A stretch of 64,000 nucleotides of DNA, taken from contig JAEYNY010000191.1 of assembly GCA_023412275.1 (NCBI GenBank), forward strand, positions 1 to 64,000. Reading direction: 5' to 3'. Under the pieces are notes generated by a model. That model was not told the origin of the DNA, made no database searches, and saw only the letters and a list, made by a program, of their open reading frames with translations. The translations under genes were made by a program, and so were the position numbers. Positions 36,634 through 47,074 of this stretch are shown here, piece after piece. The stretch comes from Bacillota bacterium. GTDB lineage: Bacteria > Bacillota > Clostridia > Acetivibrionales > DSM-1351. The first letter of the stretch is position 1. Every line of letters begins with the position of its first letter.

Positions 36634-37137
36634 TCAATATTTTGATTTTTCTATTTCAAGAAGCTTTTGCTTTATCTCTAAGCCACCTCTATATCCAGTC
36701 AGACTTCCGTTTGTCCCCACTACACGATGACAGGGAATAAATATGGGGATTGGGTTTTTATTGTTGGCCATCCCTACTGCCCGGCATGCTTTTGGGCTTC
36801 CTGCTATTTCTGCAATCTGTTTATAGCTTCTTGTCTCCCCATATGGTATTCCATTCAGACAATCCCAAACAGTTTTCATAAAATCTGTTCCTTTTGGAGA
36901 CAGTGGTAAATCAAACGACATCCTTTTGCCTTTCAGATACTCATCAAGCTGATTACCTGCTTCTATCAAAAGAGCTGTTTCTTTCAGATAAAACCCTGAT
37001 TGTTGCAGGAACTTATCTTTATCTGAAACATCATCCATACTAAAATCTGTTTCAAAAAAAACGTTGGTTATATTGTTATCTCCCTCTGCAATGCCTATTG
37101 GCCCTATTTGTGTATTAAGAAAGTATATATTTTTCAT
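36634..37137 (-). CDS. ogt: Methylated-DNA-protein cysteine methyltransferase
   Basis: A 167-aa suicide DNA-repair protein that takes O6-alkyl groups from guanine. The active-site motif is IPIFIPCHRVVG, preceded by the DNA-binding helix-turn-helix region (GETRSYKQIAEIAGSPKACRAVGMANNKNP). The ATG at 37137 is preferred because AAAGGA is 7-8 nt upstream; an upstream extension lacks one and would run into the GH3 terminator. Cysteine desulfurase or AdaA fusions are absent, so this is a stand-alone Ogt. Confidence 0.94.
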   Translation of the reverse strand: MKNIYFLNTQIGPIGIAEGDNNITNVFFETDFSMDDVSDKDKFLQQSGFYLKETALLIEAGNQLDEYLKGKRMSFDLPLSPKGTDFMKTVWDCLNGIPYGETRSYKQIAEIAGSPKACRAVGMANNKNPIPIFIPCHRVVGTNGSLTGYRGGLEIKQKLLEIEKSKY

Positions 37138-37177
37138 TTTTATTTTTTCCTTTTGCGGCATTATTTTCAGGTAAATT

Positions 37178-37211
37178 AAAGGCATTACCGTTTGTTATCG
37201 ATAATGCCTTT
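37178..37211 (-). terminator. Terminator of the GH3 / sugar-utilisation locus
   Basis: AAAGGCATTA pairs with TAATGCCTTT around a 14-nt loop, followed by AATTT on the minus strand. It lies 15 bp beyond the GH3 stop, closing the long minus-strand locus that starts near 48600. Confidence 0.7.
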
Positions 37212-37225
37212 ATACACTGCTATAT

Positions 37226-39400
37226 TTATTTTAAATCAAAATCAGTTTTAAGTAAATCTTTACAGGCAGAAGATGCACCTATTAATGCAACATACCCTAT
37301 ATCCTCGACCACCCACTGCTTTGACTCAGCACAATAGTATGCAAGGTCTTCTTTATTTATCTCAATTACTGCTGTCTTTTTCTCTCCCGGCTCAAGGTGT
37401 ATTTTGGTAAAGCCTTTAAGATCCTTTACATGACGTTCTACCTTTGAACCTCTATAACCAACATATAATTGAACGACCTCATCCCCGGCCATTTTTCCGG
37501 TATTGGATACATCAACTGAAACAGAAATTGTGTCCCCCTTCTTTGATACTTTAGGACTGCTGTAGCTGTAAGTTGTATAGCTGAGACCAAATCCGAAAGG
37601 ATATGAAACAGGGTACTTTTTCTTGTCAGCCAGGAAGTAGCCGTGGTAATAGTCATATACAATGGAAGTTGCATTCATATCATAGTAAGGCAACTGCTGT
37701 GGAGTTGCAGGTACTGTAACAGGTAACTTGGCAGAAGGATTTACTTTTCCAAAAAGTATATTTGCCAGAGCAGTTCCGCCTTCCATACCGGGATACCATT
37801 GGATAAGAATGGCCTTAGCCAAGTTTTTCCAAGGTTCAACTATAATAGTACTTCCGCCCTGCAAAACAACAATAACATTCTTGTTTATCTTTGATACAGT
37901 CTCAATAAGATCTTCATCTTCCGGATGCAGTCCGAGATATTTCCTGTCCCCTCCAACGTCACCGCCATTTGTAATGAATTCTCCCTCATCAAGAGATGTT
38001 AATCCCGCTACAATAACAACTGCGTCTGCATCCTTTGACAGCTCCTGAGCCTGATGGGGTGTTCTTCCATCTGCATACTTAACTTCTATTCCACTTCCTA
38101 CCTCATTTATAATACCCTGAAGCGGTGTTATGACATATGGAGGGAATACAGCACTGCTTCCCTTTAAATCACCTGTATTAGGTTCAACCGCTAACCTTCC
38201 AACTACCGTAATTTTCTTAACCTTATCTTTTTCAAGTGGAAGTATACCTTCATTTTTAAGTAATATTGTGGATTTCTCGGAAACCTCTTGAGCTAGCTTC
38301 GCATGTTCCTTACTGCCCATTTTCTCAGGGGAATATTGTGCCTTGTCTCCAACAAACGAAAATCTGATTTTTTGTCTCAATATTCTTTTTACTGCTGCAT
38401 CTATCTTACTTTCATCTACTTTTCCGTCTTTAACAGCCTCAACGAGTCTTTTACCAAAGAACTGAGTCGCATACATCTCCATGCATTGTCCGCCGTTTGC
38501 TGCATCTACAGTATCTCTGACGCCCCAGATGAAGTCAGACATTACAAATCCTTTGAAACCCCATTCTCCGTTTAGAATCTGATTGAGTAGATAATCATGG
38601 TGACCGCACCACTCACCTCTTACACGGTTATATGAGCTCATAATGGCTGCCGCACCCGCATCTACACATTCCTTGAAATGAGGAAGGTATATTTCACGCA
38701 GAGTTCTTTCGTCCATTTCAACACTGACTTTAAAACGTGCATTTTCCATACTGTTGGCAACATAGTGCTTTATACACGCCATCATATGCTTTTGAACGCC
38801 TTTTGTTAAAGCCGCCCCCATTTTACCTAAAAGGACAGTATCCTCGCCATATGTTTCCTGAGCACGTCCCCATGCAGGATGGCGAAGGAGATTTATACAT
38901 ACTCCTGCAAAAAAGTTCGCGCCACCTGATCGGCCTTCTATACCTATTACATTTCCCACACGTTCCTCAAGTTCAGTGTCCCAAGTTGAACCACGAGCAA
39001 TTGAAACCGGAAAAGCCGTAGCATTATAACTCATAACAACACCTGTAGGTCCGTCTGTAAATTTAACGGCCGGAATATTCAATTCCAAGTCTTCACCTGC
39101 GTAGTATGGAATGAAATTATATCTTGGAGGGTTTAAAGGGGCATATCGTGCATCATTGTCACATGACATCTGGTAAACTTTTTGCTCCAGAGTCATTTCA
39201 GATAAAACATTTTCTGCCAACTTGTCGATTTCTTCTTCCGACATCTCAGGAAGGTTCTCAAAACGGCCCCATTCAGTATCAAGATGTTTTATGGGTTTTT
39301 CTTCCAGTTCCTTTTTTATAATACTTTCAAATTCCTTTTTTTCTTCCCTTGAAAGTCGGAAGAATTCATCACAGTGAAAAATTTGAGTATTTACAGCCAT
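37226..39400 (-). CDS. GH3 glycoside hydrolase (beta-glucosidase/xylosidase type)
   Basis: A 724-aa enzyme. The N-terminal TIM barrel has DGPTG, HPAWGRAQETYGED, Lys211-His212 and the nucleophile Asp289 in GFVMSDFIWG. The second alpha/beta domain follows (TILLKNEGILPLEKD onward) and the C-terminus has a fibronectin-III-like domain (GDEVVQLYVGY). There is no signal peptide, so it would split imported oligosaccharides in the cytoplasm. It is the last gene of the transporter-sensor locus. The exact linkage specificity cannot be read, although the barrel resembles beta-glucosidases. Confidence 0.92.
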   Translation of the reverse strand: MAVNTQIFHCDEFFRLSREEKKEFESIIKKELEEKPIKHLDTEWGRFENLPEMSEEEIDKLAENVLSEMTLEQKVYQMSCDNDARYAPLNPPRYNFIPYYAGEDLELNIPAVKFTDGPTGVVMSYNATAFPVSIARGSTWDTELEERVGNVIGIEGRSGGANFFAGVCINLLRHPAWGRAQETYGEDTVLLGKMGAALTKGVQKHMMACIKHYVANSMENARFKVSVEMDERTLREIYLPHFKECVDAGAAAIMSSYNRVRGEWCGHHDYLLNQILNGEWGFKGFVMSDFIWGVRDTVDAANGGQCMEMYATQFFGKRLVEAVKDGKVDESKIDAAVKRILRQKIRFSFVGDKAQYSPEKMGSKEHAKLAQEVSEKSTILLKNEGILPLEKDKVKKITVVGRLAVEPNTGDLKGSSAVFPPYVITPLQGIINEVGSGIEVKYADGRTPHQAQELSKDADAVVIVAGLTSLDEGEFITNGGDVGGDRKYLGLHPEDEDLIETVSKINKNVIVVLQGGSTIIVEPWKNLAKAILIQWYPGMEGGTALANILFGKVNPSAKLPVTVPATPQQLPYYDMNATSIVYDYYHGYFLADKKKYPVSYPFGFGLSYTTYSYSSPKVSKKGDTISVSVDVSNTGKMAGDEVVQLYVGYRGSKVERHVKDLKGFTKIHLEPGEKKTAVIEINKEDLAYYCAESKQWVVEDIGYVALIGASSACKDLLKTDFDLK

Positions 39401-39453
39401 AATGCAATCTCCTTTTTTATTATAATATTTACTTCGAAGGTTACGTTTATTCT

Positions 39454-40473
39454 TTATTTATGTTGAGCATAAAACTCGTTATAATCCTGTAACTGTAGTT
39501 TAAGAAGGTTTGGAGTATCAATACTATATGGACAGTGGTTCTTGCATTGTCCACACTCGATACACTTATTTATAAGTTCCATCTTTTCTTTAAACTCATC
39601 GCTGAGAAAAGGTTGGTAAGGTGCTCTCCGTATAAGCAGTGATATTCGTGCCTGGGTTGGAATCTCAATTCCTGCCGGACAAGGCATACAGTATCCGCAG
39701 CCCCTACAGAAGTTTCCTGCCAGTTCTGTACGATCTCTTTTTATGACCTCCCATAATTCATCATTCAGGACAGGAGGGTTTTTTTCTAATTCCAGAAACT
39801 CATCAAGCTCGGCTTCCCTTTGTATCCCCCAAATTGGAACAACATTATCAAACTGCCTTAAAAAAGCAAAAGTGGATGCCGCATTTGTAATCAAACCACC
39901 TGACATAGCTTTCATGGCTATTAGACCGACATCCTTTTTCCTGCATACCTCAACAAGTTCAAGGTCAATATCCGAGGAAAGGGAACTAAGTGGAAACTGC
40001 ATTGTGTCATACAGTTCGGACTCAACTGCTTCAACTGCGGTTTTTATCCTATGGTTTGTAATTCCTATAAAACGCACCATACCCTTCTTTTTAGCTTCCA
40101 GCATGCCTGCATATGAACTTTCGGGATCCTCCGGGTCAGGTAGGACACCGGGATTGTGAAGCTGAAGGATATCAACATAATCTGTTTTCATATTTTTTAA
40201 GCTGGTTTCAAGATGCTCAAGCAATGTCCTTTTGTCAGTTGCAACACTTTTTGTTGCAATGATTATATCTTTTCTAATATCAGAAAAAGCATACCCAAGC
40301 TTCTCCTCACTATCTGTATACATACGTGCAGTATCATAAAAATTAATACCGCCGTTGTAAGCCTTTAAAAGAATTTTTCTTGCTTCATCAAATGAAATTC
40401 TCTGTATGGGAAGTGCTCCAAAGCTGCTTCTTGTAACCATCAGGTCAGTTCGTCCCAATCTTGTTTTCTGCAT
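39454..40473 (-). CDS. Aldo/keto reductase with C-terminal 4Fe-4S domain
   Basis: About 339 aa; the ATG at 40473 follows GGAGG by 5 nt. Residues 1-230 form the aldo/keto reductase barrel (catalytic Asp/Tyr in NFYDTARMYTDSEEKLG, Lys in IIATKSVA, His in LQLHNPG). The C-terminal 100 residues hold cysteine groups CRGCGYCMPCPAG and CIECGQCKNHCPYS. Such ferredoxin-like reductases are common in anaerobes. Placement between the regulator and GH3 suggests a role in converting the sugar released by the locus, which is an inference. Confidence 0.9.
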   Translation of the reverse strand: MQKTRLGRTDLMVTRSSFGALPIQRISFDEARKILLKAYNGGINFYDTARMYTDSEEKLGYAFSDIRKDIIIATKSVATDKRTLLEHLETSLKNMKTDYVDILQLHNPGVLPDPEDPESSYAGMLEAKKKGMVRFIGITNHRIKTAVEAVESELYDTMQFPLSSLSSDIDLELVEVCRKKDVGLIAMKAMSGGLITNAASTFAFLRQFDNVVPIWGIQREAELDEFLELEKNPPVLNDELWEVIKRDRTELAGNFCRGCGYCMPCPAGIEIPTQARISLLIRRAPYQPFLSDEFKEKMELINKCIECGQCKNHCPYSIDTPNLLKLQLQDYNEFYAQHK

Positions 40474-40504
40474 ATAAACCTCCATCTGTGTTATGTGTTA
40501 TTTG

Positions 40505-42079
40505 CTATGTTTCAGGGTTGTTCTGCCTGTCCCTGAATTCTGTAGGGGAAAGGCCGGTGTTCTTTTTAAACGCCAGAGAAAAATAATTCGTATCATGATA
40601 TCCTACCTGTTCAGCTACCTCATAGGTTTTAAGTCTGGAAACAGTCAGGAGATGTTTTGCTTTTTCAATACGTTTACGAGTAATATATTCGTTGCACCCC
40701 TCTCCCATTTCCTTCTTGAAAAGTCTGGAGAAATAATTTCTCGCAACATGGAACTGTTCTGCCAAAGTAAAAACTGTCAAATCCTCGGTAAGCCTTTGAT
40801 TGATAAATAAAGTTGCCGCCTCTATTATCTCATGCATTTGCTTCTTATTAGTATACATTAGTTTTACAATAAACATTTCGGTAAATACACAGCAATTTTC
40901 TAAATCATTGGTTTGAAGAGTTGTAATAAGTGTTTCCAACCTGCCATCTGCCGGATTTCCTGTAGTTTTAAGATATTCCCAGTAAAAAGCTGATGCCAGA
41001 TCGTAAAACTTTTGCTCTGCTATCGACTTTGAAACTCCTGATATTTTAACTTCATTTATGTACTTTTTAAGATATTCCTTTGCGGCTTCAGTATCATGAA
41101 AGCTGGAAAGTATCTTTTCTTTTAGTATTAAAAGCTTATCCTTTTTGCCTGGGTAGTCATTCCCAAGCTTGGAGTTATTATTTGTGTCAGAATTTAATTT
41201 CTTAACACCGCATTTTTCCCTTGCATTTCCATAAGAATATTTTATCCTTGACATATTCGGAACAACTGGGCCTATTCCAACTCTTATTTCTACATCAAAT
41301 TCCACATTAATAATTTCCTGCAATTTTGAAATTTGTTCTTCAGCATTTTCAGATTTTTTATCTACATAAAATATAACAACTATATCACCGTCAGAATTCT
41401 GAAATGTCCAGCCGAAATTTTTTGCATCCACCATATCAATAAAAAAACTCTTTACTGACATCATAAGCAAATTCCTATGCTGATTCCATATACTATTCTC
41501 AGATATTTCAGGAGTAAGTACCGCAACCTGATATTCACAGTTATCTGCAAATTTTATACCCTCCGGTACTTCAATGGCATATGTGTGATCAACTGCTTTT
41601 TCAGTAAGCTTAATAAGAGACTTTTCAAACTCTCTCTGGTTTTCCAGCATCCTTTTGCGGCTCATAATGCTATTTTCAACTGCAGATTGAATTTCAGACT
41701 GAATATTGTCTATTTGTAGTTTTATACATTTAATTAGGCTGCTTTCATCTACCGGCTTTAGTATAAAGTCCTTTACGCCTAATGAACAGCTTTTTTGTGC
41801 ATATTTAAAGTCATCGTAGCCAGTCAGGACAATTACTTTCAAATCAGGCACTTTTTCAAGCATAATTTTGGTCATTTCCAGCCCGTCCATTTCAGGCATG
41901 CAAATATCCGTAAGCATTATATCCGGTTTGGTATCCTGTACTATTTTCAGGGCTTCCTTTGCACACGATGCTGTCAGAACATCGCTTACTCCTAAATTTG
42001 ACCATGGTATCATATTGTAAAGACCATTACGGATTATACTTTCGTCATCTACAATCAACACTTTGTACAAATTCATCAC
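40505..42079 (-). CDS. YesN-type response regulator with AraC output domain
   Basis: A 524-aa regulator: receiver domain (phosphoacceptor Asp in PDIMLTDICMPEMDG, DFILKPVDESSL), a long central region, and a C-terminal AraC-type DNA-binding domain (LTVFTLAEQFHVARNYFSRLFKKE and TYEVAEQVGYHDTNYFSLAFKK). Its start overlaps the kinase gene by 35 bp, so the pair is coupled. It likely activates the sugar-uptake promoter near 48560-48620, where paired direct repeats are present. Confidence 0.94.
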   Translation of the reverse strand: MMNLYKVLIVDDESIIRNGLYNMIPWSNLGVSDVLTASCAKEALKIVQDTKPDIMLTDICMPEMDGLEMTKIMLEKVPDLKVIVLTGYDDFKYAQKSCSLGVKDFILKPVDESSLIKCIKLQIDNIQSEIQSAVENSIMSRKRMLENQREFEKSLIKLTEKAVDHTYAIEVPEGIKFADNCEYQVAVLTPEISENSIWNQHRNLLMMSVKSFFIDMVDAKNFGWTFQNSDGDIVVIFYVDKKSENAEEQISKLQEIINVEFDVEIRVGIGPVVPNMSRIKYSYGNAREKCGVKKLNSDTNNNSKLGNDYPGKKDKLLILKEKILSSFHDTEAAKEYLKKYINEVKISGVSKSIAEQKFYDLASAFYWEYLKTTGNPADGRLETLITTLQTNDLENCCVFTEMFIVKLMYTNKKQMHEIIEAATLFINQRLTEDLTVFTLAEQFHVARNYFSRLFKKEMGEGCNEYITRKRIEKAKHLLTVSRLKTYEVAEQVGYHDTNYFSLAFKKNTGLSPTEFRDRQNNPET

Positions 42080-43853
42080 CCACCGTTCTTTGTATTTCGC
42101 TGCGAAGTCTGACGTTAACGGTTACTCCGCCATACTCATTACTTTCGTAATACAGTCCATATGGACTGCCAAGAAATAGTTTTATTCTCTGATGTACGTT
42201 TCTTACACCATAGCCCACGCTTGGATCGTTATCCTCCAAGGTCTGGTTCAACCTGCTTATCTGCTCTGCTGTCATTCCGGTACCATTATCAATGGTTTTA
42301 ACAATAATATCGTCTCCGTCTCTTTCAGCCGTTATTTTAATGAACCCCTTTGCTTCACGTCCTCTTAATCCATGATATATAGCATTTTCAACTAATGGCT
42401 GCAAAGTCATTTTTGGGATTTTTACGTCATAGAATTCCTCAGGAATATCAATATAGCTTTCCATTTTTTCCTTATATCTTATTTCCTGTATAGTCATATA
42501 ATTATCAACATGTTCTGCTTCATTTTTCAAAGGAATAATAGCCTCTCCCTTACTAAGGCTAATTCTGTAAAAGCCCGCTAATGCCTTTACCATAGTAGAG
42601 ATTTCATGGTGTCCGCATAGCAGAGCCTGCCAATGAATTGATTCCAGCGTATTGTAAAGAAAATGGGGATTTATCTGGGACTGTAGAGCCTTAAACTCTA
42701 TTTCTTTCAGTTGTCTCTGTTCCTCATATATCTTTTTCATTAATTCGTCTATGTGCTCAACCATTATATTAAAGCCCTGTGAAACCTGCTGAAAATCAGG
42801 TCCGTAAGTAGGCAAACTTATTCTCGTTTCCATATCTCCCGTTGAAACTCTGGACATTCTATAAATAAGCTCATCAAAGGGTTTAAACAAATGCTTGCTG
42901 AATCCGTAAGAAATAAAAATACCAACTATAAATGTTATTATGACTATTATAAAAATTGCTAACAGCATAACATTAGTATCTCTGAGGAGATAACTAATAG
43001 GCAATGTACCTACGACATACCAATCCCAGTCCTTTACATATTTGTAAACGACCAACTTTCCATTTACTTCCTTAGAACCATCCTGCTTGTGAACTATGTT
43101 TTTTAGTCCGGCATCGGCATATATCCTGTTTTTATTCATATGCGATATTATCATGCCGTTTCCGTCCATGATAAAGGTCTCCAGAGGAAGATTTGTATTT
43201 GTATGCGAATAGAATCTGGCAACTACATCCTCTGAAACAGATATACCCAGAATCCCTATAGGCTGTTTTATTCTGTAAATATCAAATATAGGTCGATAAA
43301 TGGATAGGGTATATTCCTTGTTTATAACAGGATCTTTCCTAAAACTTGTTCTCATAGGACTGCCTGTTATATCACGTTTAGATAAGTATCCTATACCCGT
43401 TGAAAAGTCCGACTTATTTCCGGCTTTTGTTGGCCCCAGATATAATTCCTTGCCATTGAGAAGTTTATAAACATATACATATAATATATTTCTTTTTGAT
43501 CCAAGTATGTTGGACATTAATTTGTATACATCGTCAACCTTATCAGTAAACTCGAGATTATCTTCATCGGGGTTTGAAAGGTATTCCTGAAGACTTTTGT
43601 CATTTATAATATTATCCGGGGTACTCTCAATATTTTTAAGATAGTCCTCCAGATTCAGTGTGTTCTGTTCCAGTTGTTGCATTGTCATGTTCTTTGCCTG
43701 CTCTTTAATTGATCGGCTTGTAATTGTATATGAGCAAGCCACTACAATCAAAACAGTGATGCAAATCGTTATTACAAGAAAATACGTAATTTTTGATCGG
43801 AATGTCAAATTTCTTATTGTTATTATTACTGACTGTAATAACCATTTTTTCAT
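42045..43853 (-). CDS. YesM-type sensor histidine kinase
   Basis: A 602-aa kinase with two membrane helices (about residues 22-45 and 295-317), a large dCache-like external domain between them, HAMP, the His_kinase domain with phosphoacceptor His in LQSQINPHFLYNTLESIHW, and a HATPase (NAIYHGLRG, DNGTGM, GYGVRNVHQRIKLFLG). It follows a lipoprotein binding protein gene that may present the sugar ligand to its external domain. Confidence 0.94.
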   Translation of the reverse strand: MKKWLLQSVIITIRNLTFRSKITYFLVITICITVLIVVACSYTITSRSIKEQAKNMTMQQLEQNTLNLEDYLKNIESTPDNIINDKSLQEYLSNPDEDNLEFTDKVDDVYKLMSNILGSKRNILYVYVYKLLNGKELYLGPTKAGNKSDFSTGIGYLSKRDITGSPMRTSFRKDPVINKEYTLSIYRPIFDIYRIKQPIGILGISVSEDVVARFYSHTNTNLPLETFIMDGNGMIISHMNKNRIYADAGLKNIVHKQDGSKEVNGKLVVYKYVKDWDWYVVGTLPISYLLRDTNVMLLAIFIIVIITFIVGIFISYGFSKHLFKPFDELIYRMSRVSTGDMETRISLPTYGPDFQQVSQGFNIMVEHIDELMKKIYEEQRQLKEIEFKALQSQINPHFLYNTLESIHWQALLCGHHEISTMVKALAGFYRISLSKGEAIIPLKNEAEHVDNYMTIQEIRYKEKMESYIDIPEEFYDVKIPKMTLQPLVENAIYHGLRGREAKGFIKITAERDGDDIIVKTIDNGTGMTAEQISRLNQTLEDNDPSVGYGVRNVHQRIKLFLGSPYGLYYESNEYGGVTVNVRLRSEIQRTVGDEFVQSVDCR

Positions 43854-43864
43854 ATCCTCACCTG

Positions 43865-45163
43865 TTACTGATTATAGTATTGTTTTGTAATCTTTTCCAA
43901 TTGCTCGGCTGCTCTTTTTGGGTCTTCACCTCCGAATATACGTCGTGAAAGAATTAAATGAGCTTCCGACAGCTTTGGAGGAAGGTACTGATCATACCAG
44001 AATTGAACATTTGGAGATTGATTTATATAACCCAATATTTCATTAATCAAAGGATCTTCTATGTCCAGATCCTTGACAGGCGGTATTTTTCCTGCATCTA
44101 TACGCTTTCTAACTGCAGTATCATCAATTAAGTACTTTATAAGCTCAAAGGCTTTATCAGGGTACTGGCACGAACTGGCAACGGAGTAGAAATTATCTCC
44201 AAGTGTTCCGATAGTATTACGGGAATCACCTTTTCCCCCTGGAATTGAAGGAAACGGAAAGACTCCTACCTTTTCCACAAATTCAGGTTTTTCATATCTG
44301 ACATTGCTTATAAACCAACTACCGGCTAATGTCATACATGCTGAATTATTATACAAAAGATTTCTGGAATCACCGGCATCTTCGTCCATCCAGTTAAAGC
44401 CTTTTGGGAAAGCTCCCATATTTACAAGCTCCTGCACCATTTTTCCGGCCTTCACAAATACATCATTATCAAATGAACCATTATTTTTTCTGTTTGCCGC
44501 ATTGTCAAAAACAGAAGGCCCCCCAAGGCGATCTACAAAATACATGTAGAACATCGACCCTGTCCAGGCTGTCCTGTTGGCTAATGCAAATGGTATGTAA
44601 TGCTTTTGCCTTAACTTAACTATTATATCCTTGAGTTCATCAAAAGTCTTTGGTTCGGATAACTTCAAGGCATTAAAGATGTCTTTGTTATAGAATATAA
44701 GAGCGATTGACATATTTTCAACAGGAACACCCCATATTCCGTTCTCATCGGTAACCATCTTTAACGCCTTGTCATTAAACTTTTGACTGTAATTGTCAGT
44801 CTCCATATATTTTTCAAGATTTACTACTCCACCAATACTTATGTACTGCTTTAAAATTCCCCCGGACCAGGTGGGAAAAACGTCCGGCATTTGATTAGTT
44901 GCTACACAAACAGATAGTCTGTTCTTGTACAAGTCGTTGGGTATAAGTTCATGTACTACTTCAAAACTACTATTATCCTTTTCGAATCTGTACACAGAAT
45001 CGGCAATTACCTGGTTAACAGATGAATCCCCCTGTATGGTATACAAAGTTATTTGCTTTTTAGGAGGGTTTGGCTTAACCAACACGTTTTCTCCGTCATA
45101 AAAGCAACCAGAAATAATTAGTACGATCATCAGTATAATAAGGGCTTTAGATATTTTTTTCAT
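43865..45163 (-). CDS. Second sugar-binding lipoprotein, candidate sensor component
   Basis: About 432 aa, start at ATG 45163 (GAGG 6 nt upstream), lipobox ISGC. A CUT1-type extracellular binding protein closely related to the binding protein at 47146 (shared VPVENMSIALIFYNKDIFN and WTGSMFYMYF-type blocks, and WYDQYL near the C-terminus). It lies after the permeases and directly before the kinase gene, 11 bp away. That order matches what I remember of the cua/xua loci of R. cellulolyticum, where this extra binding protein works with the two-component system rather than in uptake. Confidence 0.9.
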   Translation of the reverse strand: MKKISKALIILMIVLIISGCFYDGENVLVKPNPPKKQITLYTIQGDSSVNQVIADSVYRFEKDNSSFEVVHELIPNDLYKNRLSVCVATNQMPDVFPTWSGGILKQYISIGGVVNLEKYMETDNYSQKFNDKALKMVTDENGIWGVPVENMSIALIFYNKDIFNALKLSEPKTFDELKDIIVKLRQKHYIPFALANRTAWTGSMFYMYFVDRLGGPSVFDNAANRKNNGSFDNDVFVKAGKMVQELVNMGAFPKGFNWMDEDAGDSRNLLYNNSACMTLAGSWFISNVRYEKPEFVEKVGVFPFPSIPGGKGDSRNTIGTLGDNFYSVASSCQYPDKAFELIKYLIDDTAVRKRIDAGKIPPVKDLDIEDPLINEILGYINQSPNVQFWYDQYLPPKLSEAHLILSRRIFGGEDPKRAAEQLEKITKQYYNQ

Positions 45164-45246
45164 ATTATACCTCATTAGTTAATTTATAGCCTTATTATAT
45201 ACCATTTGGAGGTTTCTGTCTGTAGCAAACTACTGTGATATTAACT

Positions 45247-46083
45247 CTATCCTTTAACTGCACCAGCCATCATACCTTTTATGAGTTTATCCTGGCCAAT
45301 GGCAAAAGCAAGAATCATTGGCAATGCACACAAGGTCAGAACAGCCATAATCATAGGTATGTTAGCATTATATTGCCCCTGGAATTCCCATATTGACAGG
45401 GGAAGTGTACGGCTTTTTTGTGATTGTGTAAGTACAAGTGCAAAGCTGAACTCATTCCACATGTTTACACTGTTGTAAATAGCAAGTGTTGCAAGTCCCG
45501 GCTTTGAAAGTGGTGCTATAATGTTGAAGAATGTACGATACTTACCGCACCCGTCAATTTCAGCGGATTCTTCCAGTTCTTTTGGAATTTGTGCCATAAA
45601 TCCTGTAAGAATAAATACAGATATAGGCAAATTGAATGCGGTATATGGGCCAATGAGTGCAAAAATTGTATCATACAGATTCAATTTTTGTGTAAGCTGG
45701 AATACCGGAATCAAAGTTACATGTATCGGTACAGCCATTGCAGCAACTATTATTCCGAAAAGAGGCTTGTTTAGTTTAAATTTGAATCTTGAAAAAGGAT
45801 ATGAAGCAAACAGCGATGTAATTAATATCAATATTAATGATACTCCAACTACAAACAAGCTATTGAATAAGTATTTATAAAAATCACTTGCAATAACCTT
45901 ATGGAAGTTCTGCAAGTACAGTCCTTTCGGCATTGCGAAAACTCCTGATGTAAATATTTCAAACTGTTCTTTGAAGGCTGACGCCACCATAAAGTAGAAA
46001 GGAGCACCCGCAATTGCAAGCCATATCAATGCTAGTAAGGCAACGATTATTTTTCCGACTGTAAATTTCTTTATCATGTGCAT
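45247..46083 (-). CDS. Sugar ABC transporter permease, MalG type
   Basis: A 278-aa permease with six helices and the EAA loop LEESAEIDGCGKYRTFFNIIAPLSKPGL facing the ATPase. CUT1 family importer of oligosaccharides. The ATG overlaps the TGA of the partner permease after GGAGG. No ATPase gene is in the locus, as is usual for CUT1 systems that share a common MsmK/MalK-like subunit. Downstream is the second binding protein. Confidence 0.93.
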   Translation of the reverse strand: MHMIKKFTVGKIIVALLALIWLAIAGAPFYFMVASAFKEQFEIFTSGVFAMPKGLYLQNFHKVIASDFYKYLFNSLFVVGVSLILILITSLFASYPFSRFKFKLNKPLFGIIVAAMAVPIHVTLIPVFQLTQKLNLYDTIFALIGPYTAFNLPISVFILTGFMAQIPKELEESAEIDGCGKYRTFFNIIAPLSKPGLATLAIYNSVNMWNEFSFALVLTQSQKSRTLPLSIWEFQGQYNANIPMIMAVLTLCALPMILAFAIGQDKLIKGMMAGAVKG

Positions 46084-46985
46084 CAGGCCTCCTCTTTTCC
46101 GTTTATGACTCTAAGTGTTACCAAGGAAATAACCGTAATTATTATAAACATTCCGGATGCTACCGTAGCACCGTATCCCATTTTACCTATGGTAAATGCA
46201 TTCTTATACATGTACGTCGCCATGAGCTCTGTGGCACCATCAGGACCACCTTGGGTCATAACGTAAATCAAATCAAAATATTTGAGAGAACCTACAAGTG
46301 ACAGAACAGCTGCGCTTTTAATAGTTCCCTTCATGGATGGTAAAGCAACCCTCCAAAAATATTGACCGTAAGATGCACCATCAATAATTGATGCTTCATA
46401 TATTTCAACCGGCAACGAACTTAATGCCGCCAGAAAGTAAACCATGTAAAAAGGTATAAATTGCCAACATATAACTGCTATTACACCAAAAATAGCTCTA
46501 TGCGGGTCTCCCAGCACGTCAACCATTCCCTGTCCGCCTAACATAGTGTCAATTGCACTTATTAGCCCGAACTGAGGATCATATGTATACTTGAATAAAA
46601 ATCCAACTGCTACTGATGACATTAGCATTGGAAGAAAATATATCATCTTAAGGAAATTAAGTTTCTTTCCTCCTGTGTCCAGAAGAAAAGCAATAGCCAT
46701 TGCTATAGGAAGCTGAATTGCAATGGACAAAACCACAATAATCATATTATTCAAAAAAGCTTTGAAGAAGATTTTATCTCCCAGTAGTGTCTTCCAATTT
46801 TCCAGGCCCAAGAAAGCTTTTCCGGAAGTAATGCCGTTCCATTCATGCAGACTTAGCCAAAATGAATCTATTATAGGATATATAATAAAAATAAGAATAA
46901 AAAAGAATACCGGCAGAAGAAATACTGTTGTGGCTGTAAACGTACTCCTTTTTCTGTATTCTGATAATGAGCGGGTAGCTTGCAT
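46083..46985 (-). CDS. Sugar ABC transporter permease, MalF type
   Basis: A 300-aa permease with six helices (first at about residues 19-40) and the EAA loop PVEIYEASIIDGASYGQYFWRVALPSMKGT. Partner of the MalG-type gene, with which it overlaps by one base. AAGGGGAAG precedes the ATG. A stem-loop separates it from the binding protein gene upstream. Confidence 0.93.
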   Translation of the reverse strand: MQATRSLSEYRKRSTFTATTVFLLPVFFFILIFIIYPIIDSFWLSLHEWNGITSGKAFLGLENWKTLLGDKIFFKAFLNNMIIVVLSIAIQLPIAMAIAFLLDTGGKKLNFLKMIYFLPMLMSSVAVGFLFKYTYDPQFGLISAIDTMLGGQGMVDVLGDPHRAIFGVIAVICWQFIPFYMVYFLAALSSLPVEIYEASIIDGASYGQYFWRVALPSMKGTIKSAAVLSLVGSLKYFDLIYVMTQGGPDGATELMATYMYKNAFTIGKMGYGATVASGMFIIITVISLVTLRVINGKEEA

Positions 46986-47074
46986 TATATCTTCCCCTTC
47001 CTGAATTGCATTGATTTTAGAGAAATAAGGATTATATATCTTTTTTTCTTACGTTAAGTTTATTCTGTATAAAT